DNA of 7,928 nucleotides from Gammaproteobacteria bacterium (GTDB lineage: Bacteria > Pseudomonadota > Gammaproteobacteria > Steroidobacterales > Steroidobacteraceae). The DNA lies in the NCBI GenBank assembly GCA_003165495.1, contig PMMB01000067.1, forward strand, positions 3,065 through 10,992, given 5' to 3'. Below are positions 1-6,361 of the stretch, piece by piece. A model generated the notes under the pieces. It searched no databases. It worked only from the letters and a program-made list of their open reading frames with translations, and was not told where the DNA came from. Every line of letters starts with the position of its first letter. The first letter of the stretch is position 1. The position numbers were made by a program, and so were the translations under genes.

Positions 1-297
1 GGCGGCAAGGTGGTGCGCGCCGCGCGCTTGATGCACGGCAAGGTGTCGCCCGTCCTGCATGACGGCAAGGGACTCTTTGCCGGTCTGCCGCAGGAATTCG
101 ACGCGGGTCGTTATCACTCGCTGATCGCGGCGCCCGATAGCATCCCGTCGGTGCTCGAGGTCACGGCGCGTACCGCGGAAGGCGAAATCATGGGCGTCCG
201 GCATCGATCACTGCCGATCGAAGGAGTGCAATTTCACCCGGAAAGCGTGCTCACGCCGGACGGTCCGCTTCTAATGGGAAATTTCCTCAAGACCTAA
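1..297 (+). CDS. trpG: Anthranilate synthase glutamine amidotransferase subunit, 3' end (partial)
   Basis: This is the C-terminal 98 residues of a class I glutamine amidotransferase; the start and the catalytic cysteine lie upstream of the window. In the complex with TrpE it hydrolyses glutamine and passes ammonia to chorismate to make anthranilate. Visible are the MHGK.S motif near residues 11-16 of the fragment, the YHSL segment, and the VQFHPES motif whose His (codon 235-237) and Glu (codon 241-243) complete the Cys-His-Glu triad. HGK plus position directly before trpD favours the anthranilate synthase subunit over carbamoyl-phosphate or GMP synthase relatives. The same protein may also serve as PabA in folate synthesis, as in many bacteria; the sequence cannot tell. 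It ends in TAA 4 nt before the trpD start, so the two are almost certainly cotranscribed. Confidence 0.95.
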   Translation, partial: GGKVVRAARLMHGKVSPVLHDGKGLFAGLPQEFDAGRYHSLIAAPDSIPSVLEVTARTAEGEIMGVRHRSLPIEGVQFHPESVLTPDGPLLMGNFLKT

Positions 298-301
298 GAT
301 A

Positions 302-1330
302 GTGAGCAGCCCACGCGACATGCTCGACACCCTTGTGCAGCGCCGCGACCTCAGCGAAGCGCAGGCTGCGGCACTCTTGAGGTCGCTGACGACCTCGGAA
401 CTCGCACCCGCGATGGCCGGCGCACTGTTGGCCGCATTGCGCGCGAAAGGCGTCACGGCCGACGAGGTACGCGGCTTTGCGGGCGCAATGCGCTCGCTTG
501 CGCGCAAACCGGAGCTGCCGGCCGGGATCGATGCCATCGACATCGTCGGCACCGGCGGCGATGCCTCCGGCAGCCTCAATTTATCGACGGGGGCGGCGTT
601 GCTGGCGGCCGCCTGCGGGCTGCCCGTCGTCAAGCACGGCAATCGCTCAATTTCGAGCCGCAGCGGCAGCGCGGATTTGATCGAGCAGCTGGGATTTACC
701 CTGCCGCTGGACGAGACCCAGGCGGCGCAGTGTTTTGCGGCCACCGGCTTCACGTTTTTATTCGCGCCGTATTTTCATCCGGCGATGAGGGCTTTGGCGC
801 CGATCCGCGCCGCGCTCGGCATTCGCACGGTATTCAATTTGCTGGGGCCGTTGACGAATCCCGCGGCGCCGCGCTTTCGCTTGATCGGCGCCTACGATGC
901 GGTCACCGCGGAGCTGATGGCCGGCACCCTGGCGGGGATGGACATCGAGCGCGCCTGGGTGGTGCATGGAGCGGCGGGTTGGGACGAAGCCACACCGATT
1001 GGTCCCTTCCTGGCATTCGACGTCACGCGCGATGCGATTCGTCGCCACGAAATCGATCCGCGGGAATTCAAGTTAGCGCCGTGCCGCTCAAGCGACTTGG
1101 CCGGCGGCGATGCCGCCGCGAATCTCGCGGCATTGCTCGAGGTATTCGCAGGCCGTGATCGCGGTGCGCATTTTGCGGCGTTGGCGCTGCAATGCGGTCT
1201 CGCCTTATTCATTGCCGGCCGCGCGACATCCATTCAGATGGGAATCGACATGGCGCAAGCGGCCGTGGACAGCGGCCGGGCGGATGAGTGGCTGCGCAAG
1301 TTGCGGCAATTCGCGACGGGTGGCCGATGA
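302..1330 (+). CDS. trpD: Anthranilate phosphoribosyltransferase
   Basis: This 342-residue protein is of normal family length. It transfers phosphoribose from PRPP to anthranilate, the second committed step of tryptophan synthesis, in the cytoplasm. An N-terminal helical domain (about 1-75) precedes the catalytic fold. The PRPP loop GTGGD is at 83-87, N.ST at 93-96, KHGNR at 111-115 followed by SSRSGSAD, and the metal-binding Asp-Glu pair at 228-229. The start is GTG at 302, 4 nt after the trpG stop; no good Shine-Dalgarno is obvious, so translational coupling to trpG is likely. The C-terminal third is somewhat unusual: GLDE reads GWDE, and the usual RD..LLNAA segment before the last helices reads AHFAALALQCG. 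The core PRPP and metal ligands are intact, so activity is expected. The stop overlaps the trpC start by 4 nt. Confidence 0.96.
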   Translation: MSSPRDMLDTLVQRRDLSEAQAAALLRSLTTSELAPAMAGALLAALRAKGVTADEVRGFAGAMRSLARKPELPAGIDAIDIVGTGGDASGSLNLSTGAALLAAACGLPVVKHGNRSISSRSGSADLIEQLGFTLPLDETQAAQCFAATGFTFLFAPYFHPAMRALAPIRAALGIRTVFNLLGPLTNPAAPRFRLIGAYDAVTAELMAGTLAGMDIERAWVVHGAAGWDEATPIGPFLAFDVTRDAIRRHEIDPREFKLAPCRSSDLAGGDAAANLAALLEVFAGRDRGAHFAALALQCGLALFIAGRATSIQMGIDMAQAAVDSGRADEWLRKLRQFATGGR

Positions 1331-2166
1331 GCGGCTTTTTGGACGACATGGCTTCTCTAAGCGCGGCGCGCGTGGCAGAGGCGCTTCGGCATGAATCCGC
1401 AGACGCCTTGGAACGCCGCGCGCGGCAGGCGGCGCCCAGCGCGCCGTTGCGCTTGTCAGCCTTAGGCTTCGACGTCATTGCGGAACTCAAACTGCGTTCC
1501 CCGGCCGCCGGCCGGTTGAGCGATGAGAGTCAAGATTGGTTGGGGCGCGTCGCCGCCTACGCGCGCGGCGGTGCCGCTGCGGTGTCGGTTTTGACCGAGC
1601 CCTCTCGTTTCGATGGATCGCTCGAACATTTACGCCAGGCCGCGGCGGTACTGGCACCCCTAGGCGTGCCGGCAATGCGCAAGGATTTTCTGGTCGATCC
1701 CTACCAGGTATTGGAAGCGCGCGCCGCCGGGGCGGGCGGTGTCTTGGTCATTCTGCGAATGTTGCCTCACGGGCGAATCGTGGAGCTGCTGGATGTTGCG
1801 GCCGAGCATGACATGTTCGTGCTGTTGGAAGCGTTCGACGAGGTAGATTTAGGATTGGCGCGCGATCTGATGACGTCACGCGCGGGTCATCGCGCGGCTC
1901 ATGAGGAGCGGATATTGATCGGGGTCAACTGTCGTGACTTGCAAACGCTGGAAGTTATGCAGGAGCGGTTCGCGGCGCTCGCGCCGCTGCTGCCGGCCGG
2001 TTGGCCGGCGGTTGCCGAGAGCGGCGTCGCCGGAGCCTCAGATGCTCGGCGCATGCAGCAGCTGGGCTATGGTCTGGCGTTGATCGGCACCGCCCTGATG
2101 GCTCGCGAAGACCCGTCGCGGCTGCTGCGCGAAATATTCGAAGCGACGCGGACAGTGCAACCTTAA
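1327..2166 (+). CDS. trpC: Indole-3-glycerol phosphate synthase
   Basis: This 279-residue TIM barrel closes the indole ring of carboxyphenylaminodeoxyribulose phosphate, releasing CO2 and water. Catalytic residues can be placed by motif: Glu53 and Lys55 in IAELK..SP, Lys119 in MRKDF, Glu168 in LLEAFDE, Asn201 in IGVNCRD, and the phosphate-binding AESGV near the end. The start chosen is ATG 1327, which overlaps the trpD stop as ATGA; an in-frame ATG at 1288 would run 43 nt into trpD and adds no conserved residues. Two oddities are a stretch of about 12 extra, charged residues (roughly 182-195) just before the IGVN strand, and LEAFDE where VEVHDE is usual. It is a monofunctional enzyme, because trpF is separate and follows directly. 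Confidence 0.96.
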   Translation: MSGFLDDMASLSAARVAEALRHESADALERRARQAAPSAPLRLSALGFDVIAELKLRSPAAGRLSDESQDWLGRVAAYARGGAAAVSVLTEPSRFDGSLEHLRQAAAVLAPLGVPAMRKDFLVDPYQVLEARAAGAGGVLVILRMLPHGRIVELLDVAAEHDMFVLLEAFDEVDLGLARDLMTSRAGHRAAHEERILIGVNCRDLQTLEVMQERFAALAPLLPAGWPAVAESGVAGASDARRMQQLGYGLALIGTALMAREDPSRLLREIFEATRTVQP

Positions 2167-2183
2167 ATGGCTACACTCGGCGC

Positions 2184-2786
2184 ATGTGGATAAAGATCTG
2201 CGGCATCACCAGTGCGGACGCGGTGGCTGCGGCCGCAGAGGCCCATGTCGACGCGATCGGTTTCGTGTTCGCACCCAGTCCGCGGCAAGTGACACCCGGT
2301 CAGGCGGCGCAACTGGCCGCGCTTGCACCGCCGGGGATTTTGCGCATCGCGGTTGCACAGCACCCGCTGCAAATGAAGGTCGACGAAATCTGCCGTATTC
2401 TCAAACCGGATTACTTTCAAACGGACGTCGAAGATTTGCGCGAATTGAAGATTCCGGCGCATATCAAGGTGCTTCCCGTCGTGCGCTTCGGCCGTAAAAC
2501 GCCGAACCCGTTGCCGGCGCGCATGTTGTTCGAAGGCCCATCGAGCGGCATCGGCGAGATGGCCGATTGGGGGCGCGCGGCGGAGCTGGCGCGGCAAACG
2601 GAGGTGATTCTCGCCGGCGGTTTGTCCGCGCAGAATGTGGCCGAGGCAATCCAGGCGGTGCGCCCGTTCGGGGTGGACGTGAGCAGCGGCGTCGAGGAAG
2701 TTCCGGGGGTCAAAGACCCGGCAAAAATTCACGAGTTCGTCCGGGCGGCGCGCGCCGCTGCGGCGAGGCTGGAGAATGAGTCATGA
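2184..2786 (+). CDS. trpF: Phosphoribosylanthranilate isomerase, divergent active site
   Basis: This 200-residue TIM barrel carries out the Amadori rearrangement of phosphoribosylanthranilate between the TrpD and TrpC steps. The start MWIKICGIT places the catalytic cysteine at residue 6 (usual position 6-8), and the C-terminal part has LAGGL...NV..AI, DVSSGVE and PG.KD for phosphate binding, all typical. Two central motifs are not typical. VQLHG is replaced by FQTDVED (about 78-84), and the LLD...GGTG..FDW segment bearing the general-acid aspartate reads LFEGPSSGIGEMADW, putting Glu117 (codon 2532-2534) at the Asp position. As the only TrpF in an otherwise intact operon it is probably functional, perhaps a lineage subtype. 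It starts 17 nt after trpC without a strong ribosome-binding site and overlaps trpB by ATGA. Confidence 0.93.
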   Translation: MWIKICGITSADAVAAAAEAHVDAIGFVFAPSPRQVTPGQAAQLAALAPPGILRIAVAQHPLQMKVDEICRILKPDYFQTDVEDLRELKIPAHIKVLPVVRFGRKTPNPLPARMLFEGPSSGIGEMADWGRAAELARQTEVILAGGLSAQNVAEAIQAVRPFGVDVSSGVEEVPGVKDPAKIHEFVRAARAAAARLENES

Positions 2787-4006
2787 ATTCACTGCCGCGC
2801 ACCGCTGCGGCGACGGTCGGCTTTCCCGACGCCCGCGGCCGTTACGGCGCTTTCGGCGGGCGCTATGTTCCTGAGACCTTGGTGCCTGCGCTCGATCGGC
2901 TGCAAGCGGGTGTCGAGCGGTATTTGAACAACGCCGAATTTCAGGCTGAGTTCAATCATGAGCTAAAAACTTGGGCGGGCCGCCCGACCGCTCTGTCCGC
3001 TGCGCCGAATTTGAGCAAGCGCTGGGGAGCCGAAGTCTGGCTCAAACGCGAAGATCTTGCTCATACAGGCGCGCACAAAATCAATAACGCCGTGGGTCAA
3101 ACGCTGTTGGCAAAGCGCTTGGGCGCCAAGCGCATCATCGCCGAAACCGGTGCGGGGCAGCATGGTGTCGCGAGCGCCGCCGCGGCCGCGCGGCTGGGAA
3201 TGCCCTGTGTGGTCTACATGGGCGCGGTCGACGTGGAACGGCAATCGCCGAACGTCGGACGCATGCAACTCCTGGGCGCGACCGTGGTGCCGGTGACCGG
3301 CGGCGATGCGACCTTGCGTGCGGCAATCGACGAGGCGTTGCGCGATTGGGTGTCCGATCCCAATGCCACGTACTACTGCATTGGCTCGGCGGTGGGACCA
3401 CACCCGTATCCGTACCTGGTGCGCGAACTACAGGCCGTGATCGGCCGCGAGGCGCGGGCGCAGATGCTGGCGCAGGCGGGCGGCTTGCCGGATGTGGCTG
3501 TGGCTTGCGTGGGTGGCGGCTCGAACGCCATTGGCTTGTTTCATCCCTTCTTGGGCGACACCGCGGTGACACTGCTCGGCGTGGAAGCCGGGGGCCGCGG
3601 CGCCGGCCTCGGGGACAACGCGGCCTCCCTGACCCGCGGAACTCCCGGTGTTTTACAGGGCAGCTATACGCTGATACTGCAGGACGCTTATGGTCAGGTG
3701 CGGGAAACTCATTCGGTGTCCGCCGGCCTTGATTATTCCGGTGTCGGTCCGGAGCACGCGTACTTGATGAAAAGCGGACGCGTCGCCTACGAATCGGCGA
3801 CGGACGACGAAGCTTTGGATGCGCTCGCCGAATGCGCCAAGTTCGAGGGCATTCTGCCGGCCATCGAAAGTGCCCATGCGTTTTTCGGCGCGCGGCGCTA
3901 TGCCCAAGCTCACCCCGGTGCGCGAATTCTCATCGGTTGTTCGGGACGCGGGGACAAGGACATGCCCATCCTGCAGCGTACTCTCTTGAAGGATCTCGGC
4001 CGGTGA
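2783..4006 (+). CDS. trpB: Tryptophan synthase beta chain
   Basis: This 407-residue PLP enzyme condenses indole, channelled from TrpA, with serine to give tryptophan. It is the standard TrpB1 type that works in an alpha2-beta2 complex, not the stand-alone TrpB2 form. The N-terminal stretch GRYGAFGGRYVPETL is typical. The Schiff-base lysine is Lys99 in HTGAHKINNAVGQ, the catalytic Glu is Glu121 in IAETGAGQHG, the PLP-phosphate loop GGGSN is at 244-248, and SGRGDKDM near the C terminus holds the serine that contacts the pyridine nitrogen. The ATG at 2783 overlaps the trpF stop, with GGAG at 2771-2774 as a Shine-Dalgarno 8 nt upstream. Its own stop overlaps the trpA GTG start, consistent with coupled, equimolar synthesis of the two chains. 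Nothing is missing. Confidence 0.98.
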   Translation: MNSLPRTAAATVGFPDARGRYGAFGGRYVPETLVPALDRLQAGVERYLNNAEFQAEFNHELKTWAGRPTALSAAPNLSKRWGAEVWLKREDLAHTGAHKINNAVGQTLLAKRLGAKRIIAETGAGQHGVASAAAAARLGMPCVVYMGAVDVERQSPNVGRMQLLGATVVPVTGGDATLRAAIDEALRDWVSDPNATYYCIGSAVGPHPYPYLVRELQAVIGREARAQMLAQAGGLPDVAVACVGGGSNAIGLFHPFLGDTAVTLLGVEAGGRGAGLGDNAASLTRGTPGVLQGSYTLILQDAYGQVRETHSVSAGLDYSGVGPEHAYLMKSGRVAYESATDDEALDALAECAKFEGILPAIESAHAFFGARRYAQAHPGARILIGCSGRGDKDMPILQRTLLKDLGR

Positions 4007-4806
4007 AGGCAGCGCTGGCGGCGGCGCCGCGAGACACCGTCTCCGCGGCTATTCAAGCGGCGGCCGCGAGAGGTAGACCGGCGCTGGTGGGTTTTCTCAC
4101 CGCTGGATTTCCAACGCGACTTAAGTTCAAGGACAACCTGGCTGCCGTCGCCAGTGTCTGCGATGTGGTTGAAATCGGGGTGCCCTTCACCGATCCGATG
4201 GCCGACGGGACCACCGTACAGCGGGCGAGCTTCGTCGCCCTGGCTGACGGGGTCACGCTGCCGTGGATACTCGAGGAACTCAAGTCCTTGGGTGAGAGGC
4301 ACGCGGCGCCCATTCTCTTGATGAGCTACTTGAATCCACTGCTTAAGTTTGGGCTCGAAGCGCTGCCGCGCGCGGCGGCGGCGGCGGGGGTTGCCGGATT
4401 CATCGTCCCGGATTTGCCGTTCGAGGAAAGCGACGATCTCAAACGGGCGCTCGATCGCGAAGGCCTGGCGCTGGTGCAAATGGTGACGCCGGTGACGCCT
4501 CCCGAGCGATTGGCGATGTTGTGCCGGGATGCACAAGGCTTCGTCTACGCGGTGACCATGACGGGCACCACCGGGACGCCCAAGGGCGCGACCGAGGTGC
4601 CGCCGGACGTGCTGGAGTACATGGATCGAGTCAAGCGTTGCTCGAACGTTCCGGTGTGCGCGGGTTTCGGCATCCGCTCCCGGGAGCAGGTTGCGCGCTT
4701 TGCGGGCCACGTGGATGGCGTGGTGGTCGGCTCCGCCTTGGTGGAGGTCCTGGAGCGAGGCGAGGATGTCAGGGCTTTTTTGCGGTCATTACGTGAGCCC
4801 CCGTGA
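4003..4806 (+). CDS. trpA: Tryptophan synthase alpha chain
   Basis: This 267-residue TIM barrel, exactly the family's usual size, splits indole-3-glycerol phosphate into indole and glyceraldehyde 3-phosphate and passes indole to TrpB. The catalytic pair is Glu57 and Asp68 in EIGVPFTDPMADG, with the normal 11-residue spacing. Other landmarks are LLMSYLNPLLKFG, FIVPDLPFEE, the mobile loop reading TGTTGTPKG, and the phosphate-binding GFGIRS and GVVVGSALV near the C terminus. GTG 4003 is preferred as start because it overlaps the trpB stop (GTGA) and gives the normal N terminus; the frame stays open further upstream inside trpB but that part has no family similarity. It is the last recognised trp gene here; the accD and folC genes that follow trpA in many Proteobacteria are absent. 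Confidence 0.97.
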   Translation: MKAALAAAPRDTVSAAIQAAAARGRPALVGFLTAGFPTRLKFKDNLAAVASVCDVVEIGVPFTDPMADGTTVQRASFVALADGVTLPWILEELKSLGERHAAPILLMSYLNPLLKFGLEALPRAAAAAGVAGFIVPDLPFEESDDLKRALDREGLALVQMVTPVTPPERLAMLCRDAQGFVYAVTMTGTTGTPKGATEVPPDVLEYMDRVKRCSNVPVCAGFGIRSREQVARFAGHVDGVVVGSALVEVLERGEDVRAFLRSLREPP

Positions 4807-4843
4807 GCGTTCGAATGACGCTCGGCCCGAGGCATGCGGGTCC

Positions 4844-5155
4844 ATGAAGCGAGTGTTCCGCGCCGGGTCGCTGATACAGGTGGCGCATGCTCGCAACGTG
4901 CTGTTGTCCGCCGGGATCCAAAGCGAATTGCGCAATCAGTATCTGGCGGGTGCCCTGGGTGATTTGCCGATGTTGGAAACCTGGCCGCAACTGTACGTCG
5001 AGGACGCGGATGAACAAGCCGCCCTGCGCGCTTTGGCACGCGCCGCGACGGTGCCGAGCGGGGCATCGTGGACCTGCGAACTCTGCGGCGAGGTGCTCGA
5101 ACCGCAATTCACCAGCTGCTGGCGCTGCGGCTCGACCGCGTCGTCTATACCATAG
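4844..5155 (+). CDS. DUF2007-like small protein with C-terminal zinc ribbon
   Basis: This 103-residue protein has two parts. Residues 1-67 (MKRVFRAGSLIQVAHARNVL... GI ... LYVEDADEQAAL) match the pattern of DUF2007, called putative signal-transducing protein: a short ferredoxin-like fold in which a strand and a helix lead to a GI.S.L.N segment, then a strand ending in a V..ED..EA-type helix. Residues 76-97 form a zinc ribbon with Cys78, Cys81, Cys92 and Cys95 (CELC...CWRC). No signal peptide or membrane segment is seen. The ATG at 4844 is chosen because the family begins here and GAGG lies at 4829-4832; an open frame reaching back to 4691 inside trpA is ignored. It starts 37 nt after trpA in the same direction and may be read through from the trp operon. 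The function of the family is not established; regulation or protein binding is only a guess. Confidence 0.82.
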   Translation: MKRVFRAGSLIQVAHARNVLLSAGIQSELRNQYLAGALGDLPMLETWPQLYVEDADEQAALRALARAATVPSGASWTCELCGEVLEPQFTSCWRCGSTASSIP

Positions 5156-5255
5156 CTCGATCGCGGTCAAGCGTTTGCCGTGTCGGACAAACACTGACAC
5201 AAAGTGGCGTGAATTCCGAGTCGAGGTTCAGCGCCTACCGCTGGCGACCTTGGGC

Positions 5256-5270
5256 GTGTACAGGTTACAA
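5256..5270. repeat. Operator-like palindrome, copy 1
   Basis: The site reads GTGTACAGGTTACAA, two five-base arms (GTGTA and TACAA) around a five-base centre, with one arm mismatch. It matches copy 2 at 12 of 15 positions and lies 35 nt upstream of it in the same orientation, about 3.3 helical turns centre to centre. A transcription factor dimer site is the natural reading; which protein binds is unknown. Confidence 0.5.
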
Positions 5271-5290
5271 ATCTAGCCGTGCCAGCGCCC

Positions 5291-5305
5291 GTGTACAAAT
5301 TACAC
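5291..5305. repeat. Operator-like palindrome, copy 2
   Basis: The site reads GTGTACAAATTACAC and has perfect five-base arms (GTGTA/TACAC) around CAAAT. It ends 26 nt before the ATG of the activator gene and 10 nt before its Shine-Dalgarno, a position that fits repression or autoregulation. As RNA it could also form a short hairpin near the ribosome-binding site, but the A/T-rich five-pair stem is weak. Confidence 0.55.
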
Positions 5306-5315
5306 GAGCGCGCCT

Positions 5316-5325
5316 AGGAGGAGGT
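5316..5325 (+). promoter_or_regulatory. Strong Shine-Dalgarno sequence
   Basis: AGGAGGAGGT lies 6 nt before ATG 5332. It is close to a full complement of the 16S rRNA 3' end and much stronger than any other ribosome-binding site in the window. It fixes the start of the activator gene, although the frame is open 264 nt further upstream. Confidence 0.88.
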
Positions 5326-5331
5326 TTTGTA

Positions 5332-6336
5332 ATGAACAGCGTCAGCCATGGTTTTGCAGAGCAACCCGCGCCTTTGACTCCGGTTGGTTCCTTGTTGGGC
5401 GCATCCCCGGCCATGCAAGAAGTGTTTCGACTCATCGAGCGAGTCGGACCCACCGAAGCCAGCGTGCTCTTGACCGGCGAAAGCGGTTCCGGCAAGGAGT
5501 TGGCAGCCCGGTCGATTCACGAGTCCAGCTTGCGCCGCGGCGGACCTTTCATTGCAATCAACTGCGGCGCCATACCGGCCGGGCTCATCGAGGCGGAATT
5601 GTTCGGTTACGAGAAGGGAAGTTTTTCCGGAGCCGTCCGCGCGCACGCCGGTGTGTTCGAACGCGCTGAAGGAGGGACGCTGTTGCTCGACGAATTGACG
5701 GAAATGCCGCTCGACATGCAGACGCGGCTGCTGCGCGTTCTAGAGACGCGCAAGTTCTATCGCGTTGGGGCGAGTACCGAGTTGCCTTCCGACGTTCGCG
5801 TCATCGCGTCAACCAACCATTGCCCATTGCAGGCGGTGCAGAACGGCCACCTTCGCGAGGACCTGTTGTACCGCCTGGCCGTGTTTCCGGTCGGCATGCC
5901 GCCGCTGCGTGAGCGAGGCGATGACGTGGAAGTGTTGGCGGAGCATTTCTTGGCGGAACTGAACGCGCAGGGGCGAACGCAAAAGCGGCTTTCGGCGCTT
6001 GCCCGGATGACGCTGAGGCAGCATACCTGGCCGGGCAATGTCCGCGAACTCAAGAATTGCATCGAGCGCGCGTTCATTCTCGGCGATGTCGTTCTCGAAT
6101 TGGCGCCGTTGATTCCGGGCGCTGCGCGAGAGCGCGATCAGATCAGCGACGATAGGCGGCTGGACATTCGTGTGGGATCGCGCATTCACGACATGGAGCG
6201 CTCGCTGATCGAAGCGACTTTGGATTACTTCAAGGGCAACAAGCGGCGGGCGGCCGACGCGCTGGGCTGCAGTCTCAAGACGCTGTATAACAAGCTCAAC
6301 GGATATTCACAAAACCAAGAGTGCGCGAATTCCTAA
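5332..6336 (+). CDS. Sigma-54-dependent transcriptional activator, no sensory domain
   Basis: This 334-residue bacterial enhancer-binding protein uses ATP hydrolysis to open sigma-54 RNA polymerase promoters. After only about 20 residues the AAA+ domain begins: Walker A GESGSGKE at 49-56, NCGAIP, the sigma-54 contact loop GSFSGA at 96-101, Walker B GTLLLDE at 115-121, sensor STN, arginine-finger region LREDLLYRL, PPLRERGDD and WPGNVREL. A Fis-type helix-turn-helix is at about 303-325 (NKRRAADALGCSLKTLYNKL). There is no receiver, GAF or PAS domain, so control must come from expression level, another protein, or a ligand acting on the AAA+ core, as in PspF-like activators. The contact loop differs from GAFTGA at two positions (A to S, T to S); Ser for Thr is conservative, but promoter opening through sigma-54 is not assured. 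The next gene, a response regulator, starts 25 nt downstream. Confidence 0.93.
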   Translation: MNSVSHGFAEQPAPLTPVGSLLGASPAMQEVFRLIERVGPTEASVLLTGESGSGKELAARSIHESSLRRGGPFIAINCGAIPAGLIEAELFGYEKGSFSGAVRAHAGVFERAEGGTLLLDELTEMPLDMQTRLLRVLETRKFYRVGASTELPSDVRVIASTNHCPLQAVQNGHLREDLLYRLAVFPVGMPPLRERGDDVEVLAEHFLAELNAQGRTQKRLSALARMTLRQHTWPGNVRELKNCIERAFILGDVVLELAPLIPGAARERDQISDDRRLDIRVGSRIHDMERSLIEATLDYFKGNKRRAADALGCSLKTLYNKLNGYSQNQECANS

Positions 6337-6361
6337 GCGCCCAGCCAACGGAGAATAGAAC

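Larger units (their letters stand above)
5156..5331. promoter_or_regulatory. Non-coding leader of the sigma-54 activator gene
   Basis: This is a 176-nt gap between two co-oriented genes, less GC-rich than the coding sequence around it. It contains an imperfect dyad at 5180-5200 (GTGTC/GACAC arms, 11-nt centre), two related palindromes at 5256-5270 and 5291-5305, and a strong Shine-Dalgarno at the 3' end. A weak sigma-70-like -10 (TACAAAT, 5266-5272) overlaps the first palindrome; its -35 (TGGCGA at 5242-5247, 18-nt spacer) matches poorly. I see no sigma-54 -24/-12 element with correct spacing. The presence of a promoter is inferred from the gap and the operator-like sites. Confidence 0.55.

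Noticed and set aside
2167..2193. Eight-codon open frame (MATLGACG) starting right after the trpC stop and overlapping the trpF start
   Set aside because: It looks like a possible coupling peptide, but there is no Shine-Dalgarno and no Trp codons, and such short frames are common by chance.
2163..2732. Minus-strand open frame (189 codons) opposite trpF
   Set aside because: No family resemblance and full overlap with a recognised gene; a composition artefact.
3910..4710. Long minus-strand open frame (266 codons) opposite trpB and trpA
   Set aside because: Its product is rich in Arg, His and Gly without any recognisable domain, and it lies opposite two certain genes; long antisense frames are expected in GC-rich coding DNA.
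5242..5256. Possible sigma-54 -24/-12 promoter (TGGCGACCTTGGGCG)
   Set aside because: The GG and GC elements are one base off the required 10-nt spacing and TTGC is not matched.
5068..5331. N-terminal extension of the sigma-54 activator by 88 codons
   Set aside because: It would overlap the DUF2007 gene, has Arg/Ser-rich out-of-frame composition, and the very strong Shine-Dalgarno at 5316-5325 marks ATG 5332 as start.
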